IMG/VR virus record: IMGVR_UViG_3300036804_000118
Span: 1 to 34,709 of that record
Strand: one strand, 5' to 3'
DNA from: a virus
Length of the DNA: 34,709 nucleotides
Each line of letters begins with the position of its first letter. Position 1 is the first letter of the stretch. Of this stretch, positions 1-6,520 are shown piece by piece. Under the pieces are notes generated by a model. The model was not told where the DNA came from. It made no database searches and saw only the letters and a list, made by a program, of their open reading frames with translations. The position numbers were made by a program, and so were the translations under genes.

Positions 1-17
1 ACCCCGCACGTGCGTGC
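1..17. repeat. Left terminal inverted repeat / end palindrome
   Basis: The first 14 bases (ACCCCGCACGTGCG) match the reverse complement of bases 34695-34708 at 13 of 14 positions. Bases 6-17 are also a local hairpin (GCACG, TG, CGTGC). Joining the two window ends gives a 29-base near-perfect dyad centred on base 34709. This is seen directly. Whether it is a symmetric cos cleavage site or a terminal inverted repeat of a linear replicon is inference. Confidence 0.6.
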
Positions 18-34
18 CAAGGTTTTTGGTTTTT

Positions 35-347
35 CCGAGCGTCTGCTCGGGTCCGCCTCCGGGCGCGCGCTCGGATACCGTCGCTCGAGCGCGCCCGGCG
101 CCCGAACGGCCGGCCGGATCGCCCGCGCCGGCGCTCGGCCGGGGCCCGCCCGCCCGCCGCCGCGCCCGAGTGGCTGCCCGGATTTCGCCCGAGCAGCTGC
201 CCGGGTCCGCGGACCCGAGTCTCTGCCCGGCCCGCCGCATCCGAACGCGGCCGGCGCCCGAGCAGCCGCCCGCGTTCCGAGCGTCTGCCCGGCTGCGGCC
301 CGGCCCGAGCGTGCGCCCGGGCCCGCGGCGCCCGAGACGCTGTTCGG
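35..347. repeat. Array of eight 16-bp dyad elements, left end
   Basis: Bases 1-432 hold no convincing gene. Within them a 16-base element of consensus CCGAGCNNCTGCCCGG occurs at 35, 166, 189, 215, 258, 277, 305 and 332, with spacings of mostly 19-43 bases. The copy at 35-50 is a perfect hairpin (CCGAGC, GTCT, GCTCGG), and the others keep the dyad character less perfectly. A further 16-base perfect palindrome (CGGGTCCGCGGACCCG) lies at 202-217, and 61-68 pairs with 89-96. Such an array could bind terminase, a ParB-like protein or a replication protein. Confidence 0.65.
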
Positions 348-432
348 TGCGGCCGCTCACCGAAAAGACGTGCGGACCGATCCGGATCTATGCTCGGTTT
401 CAGTGAACGACGCGCTGAAAGGACGGCGGTCC

Positions 433-975
433 ATGGCGGCAGTGATCCCCCACCGTTACGAGCAGCGGAACGTCGACCAACTGGAACCGCACCCGGACAA
501 CCCGAACCGCGGAGACCCCGATGCAGTCGGCGAGTCGATCGAGTCGATCGGGTTCTTCGGCGTCGTCCTCGTCCAGGAGTCGACCGGGCGGATCCTCGCG
601 GGCGAGCACCGCTGGCGCGCGGCGCAGGCGCACGGCATTCCCGCGCTGCCCGTGATCGCCGTCGACTGCGACGACGAGACCGCCCGAAAGATCCTGCTGG
701 CCGACAACCACTTCGCGCGCCTCGCCGTCTGGGACGAAGACGCGCTGACCGCGCTGCTCGCGACGATGGCCGCCGACGACGGCGGGTTGGCCGGGTCCGG
801 GTTCAACGGCGATGACCTCGCGGTGCTGCTCGCCCGCCAGGCCGAGGGACTGCCCGAGGGATTCCGGCACCTCGTGCCCGGCGAGACCGGCGGCGACGGG
901 CACCACGGCGACGACGCCGGAATGGTCACCTGCCCCAACTGCGGTCACGAGTTCGCGCCCGGCGGCGAACCGTGA
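433..975 (+). CDS. ParB/sulfiredoxin-domain protein with C-terminal zinc finger
   Basis: This is a 180-residue protein with a single ParB N-terminal (ParB/Srx) domain. It has the early 'LEPHPDNPN' segment (about residues 17-25), a turn at 'SIGFFGVV' and the signature GEHRWRA at 57-63. The C-terminus carries a CPNCGHEF zinc-knuckle-like motif (167-174). No helix-turn-helix domain follows, so it is shorter than chromosomal ParB. I chose ATG 433, preceded by AAAGGAC, over an open extension into the repeat region because the extension is low-complexity. Proteins of this class often sit beside DNA methyltransferases in phages, and here the next gene overlaps it by GTGA. Its biochemical role is not certain; centromere-like binding, nuclease or accessory modification functions are all possible. 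Confidence 0.85.
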   Translation: MAAVIPHRYEQRNVDQLEPHPDNPNRGDPDAVGESIESIGFFGVVLVQESTGRILAGEHRWRAAQAHGIPALPVIAVDCDDETARKILLADNHFARLAVWDEDALTALLATMAADDGGLAGSGFNGDDLAVLLARQAEGLPEGFRHLVPGETGGDGHHGDDAGMVTCPNCGHEFAPGGEP

Positions 976-2015
976 ACGGCTACGCCGATCGCCTCGACGC
1001 GCTGTGGGCCGCCGCCACCGCTCCGCGCGCCGACGACGCGCCCACCGTCGCATCGTGCTTCGCCGGGATGGGCGGCTCGCTGCTCGGCTACCTCGGCGCC
1101 GGGTACCGCGAGGTCCTGGCGGTCGAGCACGACGCGCACGCCGCCGCGTGCCTTCGCCTCAACTTCGGCGTGACCGTCCACCAGGGCGACATCGGCGCCG
1201 TGCGGGCCGGCGCGCTCCCGCTGGCGCCCGGCGAGCTCGGGCTATTGGACGGCTCGCCGCCATGCCAAGGGTTTTCCACCCTCGGGCGGCGCCGCGAGGA
1301 AGACCCGCGATCGCGGCTGTTCGGCGAGTTCGTGCGGCTGCTGCGCGCCTGGCGGCCGCGCGCGTTCGTGATGGAGAACGTCCCCGGCCTGCCGCGCCAG
1401 TTCCCCGCGCGATTCGCCGAGATCTGCGCCGCGCTTTCCGGCGCCGGGTACGTCGTCACCGCGGCGCTGGTCGACGCGTGCGCGTTCGGCGCCGCCACCA
1501 CCCGCAAGCGGCTGATCATCACCGGCGCCCGCGCCGACCTGGCGCCCGCCGGGGCCGGCCTGCCCGCCCCGTCCGCGCGCCCGACGACCCTCCGCGACGC
1601 GCTAAGGCCGACGCCCGGCCCGGTGATCGAGGCGCCGCCGCTCACCGAGCGAATCCGCCGCCTGGCCCTGATCACCGAACCCGGCTACGACGCCGCCGAC
1701 GCCATGAAACTAAGGGGCGGCCGCGCGTCGTACTTCAACCTTCAGCGGCCCGCGTGGGACGTGCCCTGCTGGACGATCCCCGCGACCGTCAGCCAGAGCC
1801 GCTGCGGAATGCTGCACCCGCGCGAGCAACGGCTGATGTCCATCGGCGAGCTCATGCGCATTCAGGGCATACCGGACGGGTACCAGTGGCCGCCGATGAC
1901 CACCTACGCGCACGCGCACCACCGCATCGGAAACAGCGTCGTCCCGCTGCTGACCGAGGCCCTCGGCGCGCACCTTCGCCCGATCGCGGCCGGCGCGGTG
2001 CCCGTTGGGACGTAG
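972..2015 (+). CDS. DNA (cytosine-5-)-methyltransferase
   Basis: A 347-residue C5-cytosine methyltransferase that would transfer methyl groups from S-adenosylmethionine to cytosine in DNA. The ordered motifs are present: SAM-binding motif I (FAGMGGS, 30-36), catalytic motif IV GSPPCQGFS with Cys98, motif VI ENVPG (135-139), motif VIII TTRKR (176-180) and a C-terminal GNSVVP motif X. The region between motifs VIII and IX gives target recognition, so the recognition sequence cannot be read here. The GTG start overlaps the ParB stop by four bases, so the two are probably one transcript. No restriction endonuclease gene is adjacent, so an orphan protective methylase is more likely than a restriction-modification pair. 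Confidence 0.95.
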   Translation: MNGYADRLDALWAAATAPRADDAPTVASCFAGMGGSLLGYLGAGYREVLAVEHDAHAAACLRLNFGVTVHQGDIGAVRAGALPLAPGELGLLDGSPPCQGFSTLGRRREEDPRSRLFGEFVRLLRAWRPRAFVMENVPGLPRQFPARFAEICAALSGAGYVVTAALVDACAFGAATTRKRLIITGARADLAPAGAGLPAPSARPTTLRDALRPTPGPVIEAPPLTERIRRLALITEPGYDAADAMKLRGGRASYFNLQRPAWDVPCWTIPATVSQSRCGMLHPREQRLMSIGELMRIQGIPDGYQWPPMTTYAHAHHRIGNSVVPLLTEALGAHLRPIAAGAVPVGT

Positions 2016-2460
2016 GGGGCCGGCGCCGACGCCGACGAACCTCCGCGTTCTCAAGGGCGAGAAACGCTACCGCATCAACCGCGACGAGCCGCGCCCCCGC
2101 GACGAGGTGCCCGACCGGCCCGCGTGGCTGTCCAAGGGCGCGGCCGCCGAATGGGACCGGGTGATGCCCGACCTGATCATGATGGGCACCGCCAAGGCCG
2201 TCGACGCGACCGCGCTGGGCGCGTACTGCGAAGCCGCGGCTCTCCTCGCGGTCCTGTCCGATCTCGTCGCGCGCACCGGACCGCTGATCATGGGCCGTGA
2301 CGGGGCTGCGCACAAGAACCCGGCCGTTTCGCAGCGCCGCGACGCCTCGGTGGAGGTCCGCATGTGGGCGCGCGAGTTCGGTTTCACCCCGGCTGCCCGC
2401 CAGCCGCTCCGGATCGAGCACTCCCACGCCGGACTTCCCGCCGAGCGGTTGCTGTCATGA
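2005..2460 (+). CDS. terS: Terminase small subunit, P27 family
   Basis: This 151-residue protein begins with GRRGPAPTPTNLRVLKG, the typical opening of P27-type small terminases (Terminase_4 family), followed by 'RPAWLSKGAAAEWDRV' and a helical 'YCEAAALL' segment. Its role would be to recognise the packaging site and recruit the large subunit. The start is TTG 2005, inside the methyltransferase gene; the conserved N-terminus decides this. It is separated from the large subunit, which lies on the other strand at 29.5-31.1 kb. That is unusual, because the two are normally adjacent. It lies close to the left end, near the putative packaging site if the ends are cos. Confidence 0.85.
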   Translation: MGRRGPAPTPTNLRVLKGEKRYRINRDEPRPRDEVPDRPAWLSKGAAAEWDRVMPDLIMMGTAKAVDATALGAYCEAAALLAVLSDLVARTGPLIMGRDGAAHKNPAVSQRRDASVEVRMWAREFGFTPAARQPLRIEHSHAGLPAERLLS

Positions 2461-2723
2461 CGGAATCCGCCGAACCGTTCCGCCTCGATGACGCGGCGCC
2501 CGCCGGCAAGCCGTTCCCGTTCACCTTCCGGGGCGCTGGCTACGTGCTGCCGCCCGTCGCCACATGGCCGATCGGGGTCATGTCCACGATCGCGCGCGGC
2601 CTGGTCGAGGACGCGCTTACCGAACTGCTCGGCGAGGCAGCCACGACCCGGCTAGTCAATGACGGGATGACGGTCGGTCACATGAGGGCGCTGTTCGAGA
2701 CAGCGGCGAAAAACGACGGCTAG
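2457..2723 (+). CDS. Tail assembly chaperone G-like small protein
   Basis: An 88-residue protein starting at ATG 2457, which overlaps the small-terminase stop (ATGA). Its core resembles the tail chaperone G encoded at 22583-22936: both carry PFxFT followed by a Gly and Tyr, a later WPxxxM, a helical segment ending in LxExG-like spacing, and a terminal VG/IG-L-E-A block. The resemblance is seen by eye and covers most of the protein. It lacks the slippery site and the downstream T-type extension found in the tail operon copy. It could be a stand-alone paralogue, a relic of a second tail module or a repurposed small protein. Confidence 0.6.
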   Translation: MTESAEPFRLDDAAPAGKPFPFTFRGAGYVLPPVATWPIGVMSTIARGLVEDALTELLGEAATTRLVNDGMTVGHMRALFETAAKNDG

Positions 2724-3117
2724 CGGCTGCTGCTGTCGTGACGCCCCGGCGTCCGCTACGGTACGTGACATGACTCTGGCGTTCCGGGTCGCGCTGGCGG
2801 CCGCCGGCCTGTTCGTGCTCGCGCTCGCCGGCCTCGCCGTGTGGCTGTGGCTCAGCGGCGACTTCGGGCCGACTCCGTAACGCCCGGCGCTTGACGACCG
2901 CGCGCACCCGGCGGGCAGATCCCATCGTGTCGGACCGCGCCGCGAACGACACGGCGGCCCGCAATGTCGCCTGCCTGCGCGGCTCGCTGATCCGCGCCTG
3001 CCGCGCCATGTGGCGGGTCGGCACCGGGTAGCGCCACGCGGACCGCGGTGCGCTTTTGGACGCGTACACGAACGCCGAACGCGGGAGCGCGTTCCGCTGG
3101 CGCGCGGTCAGCCCCAC
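2656..3117 (-). CDS. Small basic phage protein (DUF6582-like motif), 3' end uncertain
   Basis: From GTG 3117 the first 75 or so residues look like a real phage protein: 'LTARQRNALPRSAFVY', then 'RYPVPT', a basic helix, 'AARSDTMGS' and 'VRAVVKRR'. This order (ALPxSAF, YPxPT, GS, V-KRR) recalls the DUF6582-type domain, from memory only. An in-frame TAG lies just upstream of GTG 3117, so no longer start is possible. The frame remains open to 2656, running antisense to the rightward genes, and that distal part has poor third-position bias. The natural stop therefore seems to be missing or the gene was truncated at a module boundary. Confidence 0.45.
   Translation of the reverse strand: MGLTARQRNALPRSAFVYASKSAPRSAWRYPVPTRHMARQARISEPRRQATLRAAVSFAARSDTMGSARRVRAVVKRRALRSRPEVAAEPQPHGEAGEREHEQAGGRQRDPERQSHVTYRSGRRGVTTAAAASRRFSPLSRTAPSCDRPSSRH
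2770..2880 (+). CDS. Possible 36-residue single-span membrane peptide
   Basis: A short frame starting at ATG 2770 encodes about 36 residues, with a hydrophobic stretch (VALAAAGLFVLALAGLAVWLWL) ending in a short polar tail. It looks like a single transmembrane span with the N-terminus close to the membrane. The ribosome binding site is poor (TACGGTACGTGAC). It lies antisense to the distal part of the leftward frame 2656-3117, so at most one of these two interpretations is fully right here. Small membrane peptides are common in phage genomes, but no function can be named. Confidence 0.4.
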   Translation: MTLAFRVALAAAGLFVLALAGLAVWLWLSGDFGPTP

Positions 3118-3226
3118 CGGCGCGTCCAGGTGTCGCTAACGGGCCGAACTGCACGCCGATGATCCACCACAGCGGCCCCGCGAGGAAGATCGCCGCGACG
3201 ACGATCACGAGCAGGACAACGGGCAT
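2852..3226 (-). CDS. Possible membrane protein with one strong N-terminal span
   Basis: ATG 3226, preceded by GAGG, opens a frame whose first 28 residues are strongly hydrophobic (MPVVLLVIVVAAIFLAG, then PLWWIIGVQFG). Codon third positions are GC-rich only for about the first 32 codons. Beyond that the frame overlaps the GTG 3117 gene in another phase and looks non-coding, although no stop occurs until 2852. The hydrophobic N-terminus is probably a real membrane peptide whose end is uncertain. Its start overlaps the stop of the gene at 3232-3432, suggesting coupled translation. Confidence 0.4.
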   Translation of the reverse strand: MPVVLLVIVVAAIFLAGPLWWIIGVQFGPLATPGRAGGADRAPAERAPAFGVRVRVQKRTAVRVALPGADPPHGAAGADQRAAQAGDIAGRRVVRGAVRHDGICPPGARGRQAPGVTESARSRR

Positions 3227-3231
3227 CCACC

Positions 3232-3432
3232 TCAACGGCCCCCGGACCGGCGTACCGTCCCCGAGGTCCTCGCCGCGCCCGCCGCCGCCACCAGGCCGCC
3301 GCCGCCGCTGCCCGAGCGGGACGCCTGGGCGGGGATCGCGACCGGCAGGAACCGGCCCGTAGCGTGGTGGCGGGGCTGGGCCCGCGCCGCTGCCGCCCTC
3401 GCGGACTTCGCGCTCGCCGCGTTCTTCGCCAT
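3232..3432 (-). CDS. Small basic Ala-rich unknown protein
   Basis: A 66-residue frame from ATG 3432 (a GTG immediately precedes it at 3435), with GAGGGAG upstream as a good ribosome binding site. It is rich in Ala, Arg, Gly and Ser ('AKSARAAAARAQPRHH') with no recognisable domain. Third codon positions are almost all G or C, which favours this frame over the overlapping longer frame from 3526. It is the next gene after the initiator-like protein in the leftward early operon. No function can be proposed. Confidence 0.45.
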   Translation of the reverse strand: MAKNAASAKSARAAAARAQPRHHATGRFLPVAIPAQASRSGSGGGGLVAAAGAARTSGTVRRSGGR

Positions 3433-3447
3433 CACGAAACTCCCTCG

Positions 3448-3465
3448 CCGGGGTGCCCGCCCCGG
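3448..3465 (-). terminator. Short GC hairpin after the initiator-like gene
   Basis: CCGGGG, TGCCCG and CCCCGG form a 6-bp stem with a 6-base loop in the gap between the leftward genes 3504-4586 and 3232-3432. There is no U tract, so it may only be an attenuating or RNA-processing hairpin. Confidence 0.25.
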
Positions 3466-3503
3466 TGCCAGCGTGCATCGCCGGCCGCCGCCCCGTCAAG
3501 ACC

Positions 3504-4586
3504 TCAGAACGGCGGCTCGTCGTCATACCCGCCGTCGACGTCGATGTCCTCGATGTCGGGTTCGTCGGCGTCGACGTCGGGAAGCGCCCGGTGGGCCCGC
3601 GACGACGCGAGCTGCGCGCGGGCGAGCTGCTCGCCGTGGAGTTCGGCGCCGCGTTCGGGGGCCTGCTCGGTTGCCGGCGGCCGCTCCCGGTCGGCGAGCA
3701 GCTTCCGCGCGTCCGATGCGCCCCGGTGCGAGGCGTCGATCCGCTCGTCGTCGCCGAGCGGCACCTGGCCGGCCTCCCGGGCGCGCAGTTCCGCCGCCCG
3801 CGCCCGGAAGTCCGCCGGAAGCCCCGGAGGCTGGCCGCCTCCGCGCGCCGGCGGCGATCCGGGCGAGAACTTCCGCGCCTCGGCCTGGCTGCGCAGCGCG
3901 CGGCGGACGTACGCGGCCGGGTCGGCTAGCTGTCGGCCGCCGGTGATCCGGTCGAGCACGCCCGGGGCTTGCGCGGCGGTGCACGGCACGCCCGCCGACG
4001 CCATCAGCGCGACAACGAGCGATGCGAGGTCTTCCCGGTTGTTCGAATGATTCGAATCGTCGTCGTCGCGCGCGCGCCCGCGCCCGCGCGCGTCCGCGTC
4101 AACTACAGAAGACGAGACTGGTTGTGCCTGTGCGTATGACTCTCGCACGCCGCTCGCATCGATTCCGGATTGCGGACCGCTATGCGGGTCGGATGCGCCG
4201 CGCTTACCCCACCGTATGCGCGCCGCATCTTTTGCCTGTTCAGCGCGCCGTATCGCGTCCTGCCGGGTGCCGTTCCTCTTGACGTACGCCGGAATGCTCC
4301 ATGCGGTGCCATTGCTGTTCGCACGTGCGGTGATCATGCGAGCGTCCTGCAACAGCGATGCGAGCCGCAATGCGGTTTGCTTGTCGAGCGGAGCGGCCAC
4401 CGCGACCACTTCCGATGCCCGGATGTAGCCGTCGGTCAGGTTCTCGCGGCAGTAGAGCACCATCAGCACGTAGAGGTGCGCGGCCATGAAACCGGACTCG
4501 CCGTGCTCGTAGACCATCTCTCTGACTTTGGGTTCGCGGGCGTACCCGACAGACCACGGGACGAAGATCTCGCCGAACGCCATCAT
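3504..4586 (-). CDS. Replication initiator-like protein (helix-turn-helix N-terminus)
   Basis: A 360-residue protein. Residues 1-125 form a compact domain with an 'FGEIFVPWSVGY' opening, helices around 'MAAHLYVLMVLYCRENL' and a winged-helix-like 'LDKQTALRLASLLQDARMI' segment, reminiscent of phage replisome-organiser or DnaD-like proteins. The middle (150-190) is disordered and acidic/Arg-rich. Residues about 195-245 form a second small helical domain ('LVVALMASAGVPCTAAQAPGVLDRITGG'), and the C-terminus is acidic ('DVDADEPDIEDIDVDGG'). ATG 4586 overlaps the upstream stop (ATGA), with GAGGAGGA just before it. It is the last large gene of the leftward early operon, a common place for an initiator. 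The function is inferred from architecture, not from a catalytic motif. Confidence 0.6.
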   Translation of the reverse strand: MMAFGEIFVPWSVGYAREPKVREMVYEHGESGFMAAHLYVLMVLYCRENLTDGYIRASEVVAVAAPLDKQTALRLASLLQDARMITARANSNGTAWSIPAYVKRNGTRQDAIRRAEQAKDAARIRWGKRGASDPHSGPQSGIDASGVRESYAQAQPVSSSVVDADARGRGRARDDDDSNHSNNREDLASLVVALMASAGVPCTAAQAPGVLDRITGGRQLADPAAYVRRALRSQAEARKFSPGSPPARGGGQPPGLPADFRARAAELRAREAGQVPLGDDERIDASHRGASDARKLLADRERPPATEQAPERGAELHGEQLARAQLASSRAHRALPDVDADEPDIEDIDVDGGYDDEPPF

Positions 4587-4939
4587 TCCTCCTCGGCGCC
4601 GGTCCGGAAATGGGAACTGAGTGAGCCGAAGGTGGCCTGTCCTTCCGGTGACCGCGCCCACTCGTCCGCTTCGGCGCGGCTGGCGTCGTGCACGCCCTCG
4701 GCCACTGCGATAGCGAGCGCGCGCAGGCGCCCCCGCGCGTCCGCGTCGGGTGTCGTCGCGGCCGCGCGGCGCAGCTCGGAGACGAGCGCGAGTTCCGGCA
4801 TGGCGAGCGGTGACAGGTAGTCGTGGTAGTAGCCGCGCTCGGCGCGGCGGATCATGCCGGGCGGGGCGCCCGCCTCGGCGAGCGCGGCGGCAAGCTTGCG
4901 GGCGGTGTGCCCCTCGGGTAGCGGCTGGTCGCTGATCAT
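4583..4939 (-). CDS. Unknown early protein
   Basis: A 118-residue mostly helical protein with no family I recognise. Its start, ATG 4939, overlaps the stop of the resolvase-like gene (ATGA), and a CGAGGAGG ribosome binding site precedes it. It has an N-terminal helix ('TARKLAAALAEAGAPPGMIRRAERGYYHDYLS') followed by an Ala/Arg-rich helical region and an acidic end. The tight overlap on both sides places it in the recombination/replication operon, but nothing in the sequence gives a specific role. Confidence 0.7.
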   Translation of the reverse strand: MISDQPLPEGHTARKLAAALAEAGAPPGMIRRAERGYYHDYLSPLAMPELALVSELRRAAATTPDADARGRLRALAIAVAEGVHDASRAEADEWARSPEGQATFGSLSSHFRTGAEEE

Positions 4940-5289
4940 CACTCCTCCTCGGGGGTGCGGGTAGGTTCGGGCGCGTACCCGGCTGCGGCGAGCAGCGGCA
5001 TGACCTCGCGCAGGGGAAGCACCGCGAGGGCATCGGCCACCGATCGCTCGCCGCAGCCGGGCGGCAGGTAGACGATCAGCGGTATCTCGCCGTCGCCCGC
5101 GTAGCCGGCCGCCTGGGCGATCCACTTATGCCGCCACTCGGCCCCGGTCTTGACCTCGATCGCCACGCCGGGGGTGCCGAGGATGTCGCGGCCGGGGCGC
5201 GAGTTCGGGGTCTTCTCCGCGCCCGGCCACCATCGCGACAGGTACGCCGCGACCCACGCCGGCGCCGCGTTGCCCTTATCCCGGCTCAT
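4939..5289 (-). CDS. Holliday junction resolvase-like PD-(D/E)XK nuclease
   Basis: A 116-residue protein with the core of a small archaeal Hjc-like or VRR-like nuclease. Asp35 in 'RPGRDILGTPG' is followed ten residues later by Glu45-x-Lys47 in 'VAIEVKTG', giving the D-x9-E-x-K active site. A later helix contains 'KWIAQAAGYAG', matching the Q-containing helix of such enzymes. It would cut branched recombination or replication intermediates in DNA. It lies in the same leftward operon as RecT and the exonuclease, which supports a recombination role. A general DNA endonuclease of the same fold cannot be excluded. Confidence 0.8.
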   Translation of the reverse strand: MSRDKGNAAPAWVAAYLSRWWPGAEKTPNSRPGRDILGTPGVAIEVKTGAEWRHKWIAQAAGYAGDGEIPLIVYLPPGCGERSVADALAVLPLREVMPLLAAAGYAPEPTRTPEEE

Positions 5290-5533
5290 GGCCGGATTCG
5301 AACTCGTCGGGATACAGGGGCCCGCGTTCGAGCAGGTCGGCGATCCGGCGGATGTCCTCGGCCATCGACACGATCGCCATGCACGCGGCGACGTGCGCGG
5401 CGTTCTGCCCCTGCTCGCCGGCCCGCGCGATGTACGAGCCGAGCGGGTCGTCCTGCTGGTACTGGGCGCTGCGTTCGACCGCCCGCGCGGCGTTGAGGGC
5501 CATTTCCAGCGGCGAAAGCCGCGGCTGCGTCAT
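5276..5533 (-). CDS. Unknown small helical early protein
   Basis: An 85-residue protein from ATG 5533, overlapping the upstream stop (ATGA); its own end overlaps the resolvase-like gene by 14 bases. It is mostly alpha-helical ('LEMALNAARAVERSAQYQQ', 'HVAACMAIVSMAEDIRRIADLLERG'). No catalytic motif or family is recognised. Its place in the tightly packed operon supports it being translated. Confidence 0.7.
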   Translation of the reverse strand: MTQPRLSPLEMALNAARAVERSAQYQQDDPLGSYIARAGEQGQNAAHVAACMAIVSMAEDIRRIADLLERGPLYPDEFESGHEPG

Positions 5534-5931
5534 GACGGGTACTCTCCTTGTCCGCACGCCGAGACCCAGCGCGCTCCCTTGCGCTGCCAGCGGCACAGTC
5601 CCGCCGCTTCGGCCTCTTCGACGGGGAATTTCGAGCCGTCCGCCATCGTGGGGTCCTCGAACGCGAACGCGCACTCGTCGGTGAGGGAGACGAGGCTCCC
5701 GCAGCGGCACCGCGCGCCGGTCAGCAGCCGCCGCACGAGCGCCTCTATCGCTTCGACGGGGCTGGGATAGTCCTCCACGACGACCAGGCCGCCACGGAAC
5801 CGCGCCTGAGCGAACCACGCCGCCTCGTGCGAGGGCACGCCCTCGTGCAGGTAGCCGATCTCGAAATTACGCGCCCCGGACCGCCCGACCAGGTTGGCGC
5901 CGGCGATGATGCGCTGCCGCATCTCGATCAC
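5530..5931 (-). CDS. Unknown early protein with cysteine-rich C-terminal half
   Basis: About 133 residues. GTG 5931 is chosen because it makes a GTGA overlap with the preceding small gene; ATG 5922 is an alternative three codons in. The N-terminal half contains 'RNFEIGYLHEGVPSHEAAWFAQARF' and 'VVEDYPSPVEAIEALVRRLL', an alpha/beta pattern. The second half has CRCGS, then DECAF, then LCRWQ and SACGQ, giving several cysteines that may bind a metal. It resembles no family I can name. Confidence 0.7.
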   Translation of the reverse strand: MIEMRQRIIAGANLVGRSGARNFEIGYLHEGVPSHEAAWFAQARFRGGLVVVEDYPSPVEAIEALVRRLLTGARCRCGSLVSLTDECAFAFEDPTMADGSKFPVEEAEAAGLCRWQRKGARWVSACGQGEYPS

Positions 5932-6104
5932 ATCCACCGCTTGCCTCCCCGGACCGGCTGGCCCTTGCGGCCCTTGCGCTGACGCAGCGGCCGGTACCTG
6001 ATGCAGCTGCACATCGCGCAGTGCGTTGAGCCGGGCGCGCGCCCGTCGACGTGGACGCCGCGCTCATGACGGCACCGGCAGACGCCGGGGTCGTCGGCGC
6101 TCAC
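5928..6104 (-). CDS. 58-residue Cys-rich basic protein
   Basis: Starting at GTG 6104 (GTGA overlap with the gene upstream), this frame encodes 58 residues: 'CRCRHERGVHVDG', then 'STHCAMCSCIRY' and a strongly basic tail 'RQRKGRKGQPVRGGKRW'. The Cys and His pattern (CxC, H, C-x2-C-x-C) suggests a small zinc-binding nucleic-acid-associated protein. It is supported by start/stop overlaps at both ends and by GC-rich third positions. Its specific function is unknown. Confidence 0.7.
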   Translation of the reverse strand: MSADDPGVCRCRHERGVHVDGRAPGSTHCAMCSCIRYRPLRQRKGRKGQPVRGGKRWM

Positions 6105-6520
6105 GATGGCACCGAGCGCGGAAGGTCGATGTTCGCGACCGGAATCGCGGAGTCGAACAGGTCACCGCCGAACTCGATCGTTACGCCGCCGTTCGCGTCG
6201 ACCACCAGTTTGGTCGGGGTGATCGCATCGGCGACCTGTTCCCGGGCGCCCCTGACCGCCTGGTTGAGTTCCTCGGCGGCGTCGTTCATCTGCCGCTGGA
6301 AGTGCGCCGAGAACCGGTTGATCTCCTCGCACCCGGCGCGGAACGCGGCATCCTGGGCGGCGTGCGCGGTATCGGCCATGAGCGCGCGGTGCTCGCGGAT
6401 CAGCCGGTCCATGTCGCGGATCGCGCCGTGCGCCTCGGCGAGCAGATCGCGCAACCGGGCCTCGGCGGCGGGCAGCTCGGCGGCGCGGTCCTTGCGCTGT
6501 CCGCCGGCCAGGGCGTTCAT
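6101..6520 (-). CDS. Unknown coiled-coil early protein
   Basis: A 139-residue protein. Residues 10-95 are a long charged helix ('AAELPAAEARLRDLLAEAHG', 'IREHRALMADTAHAAQDAAF', 'EEINRFSAHFQRQMNDAAEEL') likely to be a coiled coil. The last 40 residues look beta-rich ('TKLVVDANGGVTIEFGGDLF'). It is bounded by four-base overlaps with both neighbours. No family is recognised. Confidence 0.7.
   Translation of the reverse strand: MNALAGGQRKDRAAELPAAEARLRDLLAEAHGAIRDMDRLIREHRALMADTAHAAQDAAFRAGCEEINRFSAHFQRQMNDAAEELNQAVRGAREQVADAITPTKLVVDANGGVTIEFGGDLFDSAIPVANIDLPRSVPS

Noticed and set aside
10-432. N-terminal extension of the ParB frame through the repeat array
   Set aside because: The extension is Arg/Pro/Ala low-complexity from repeat DNA; the domain and a ribosome binding site fit ATG 433.
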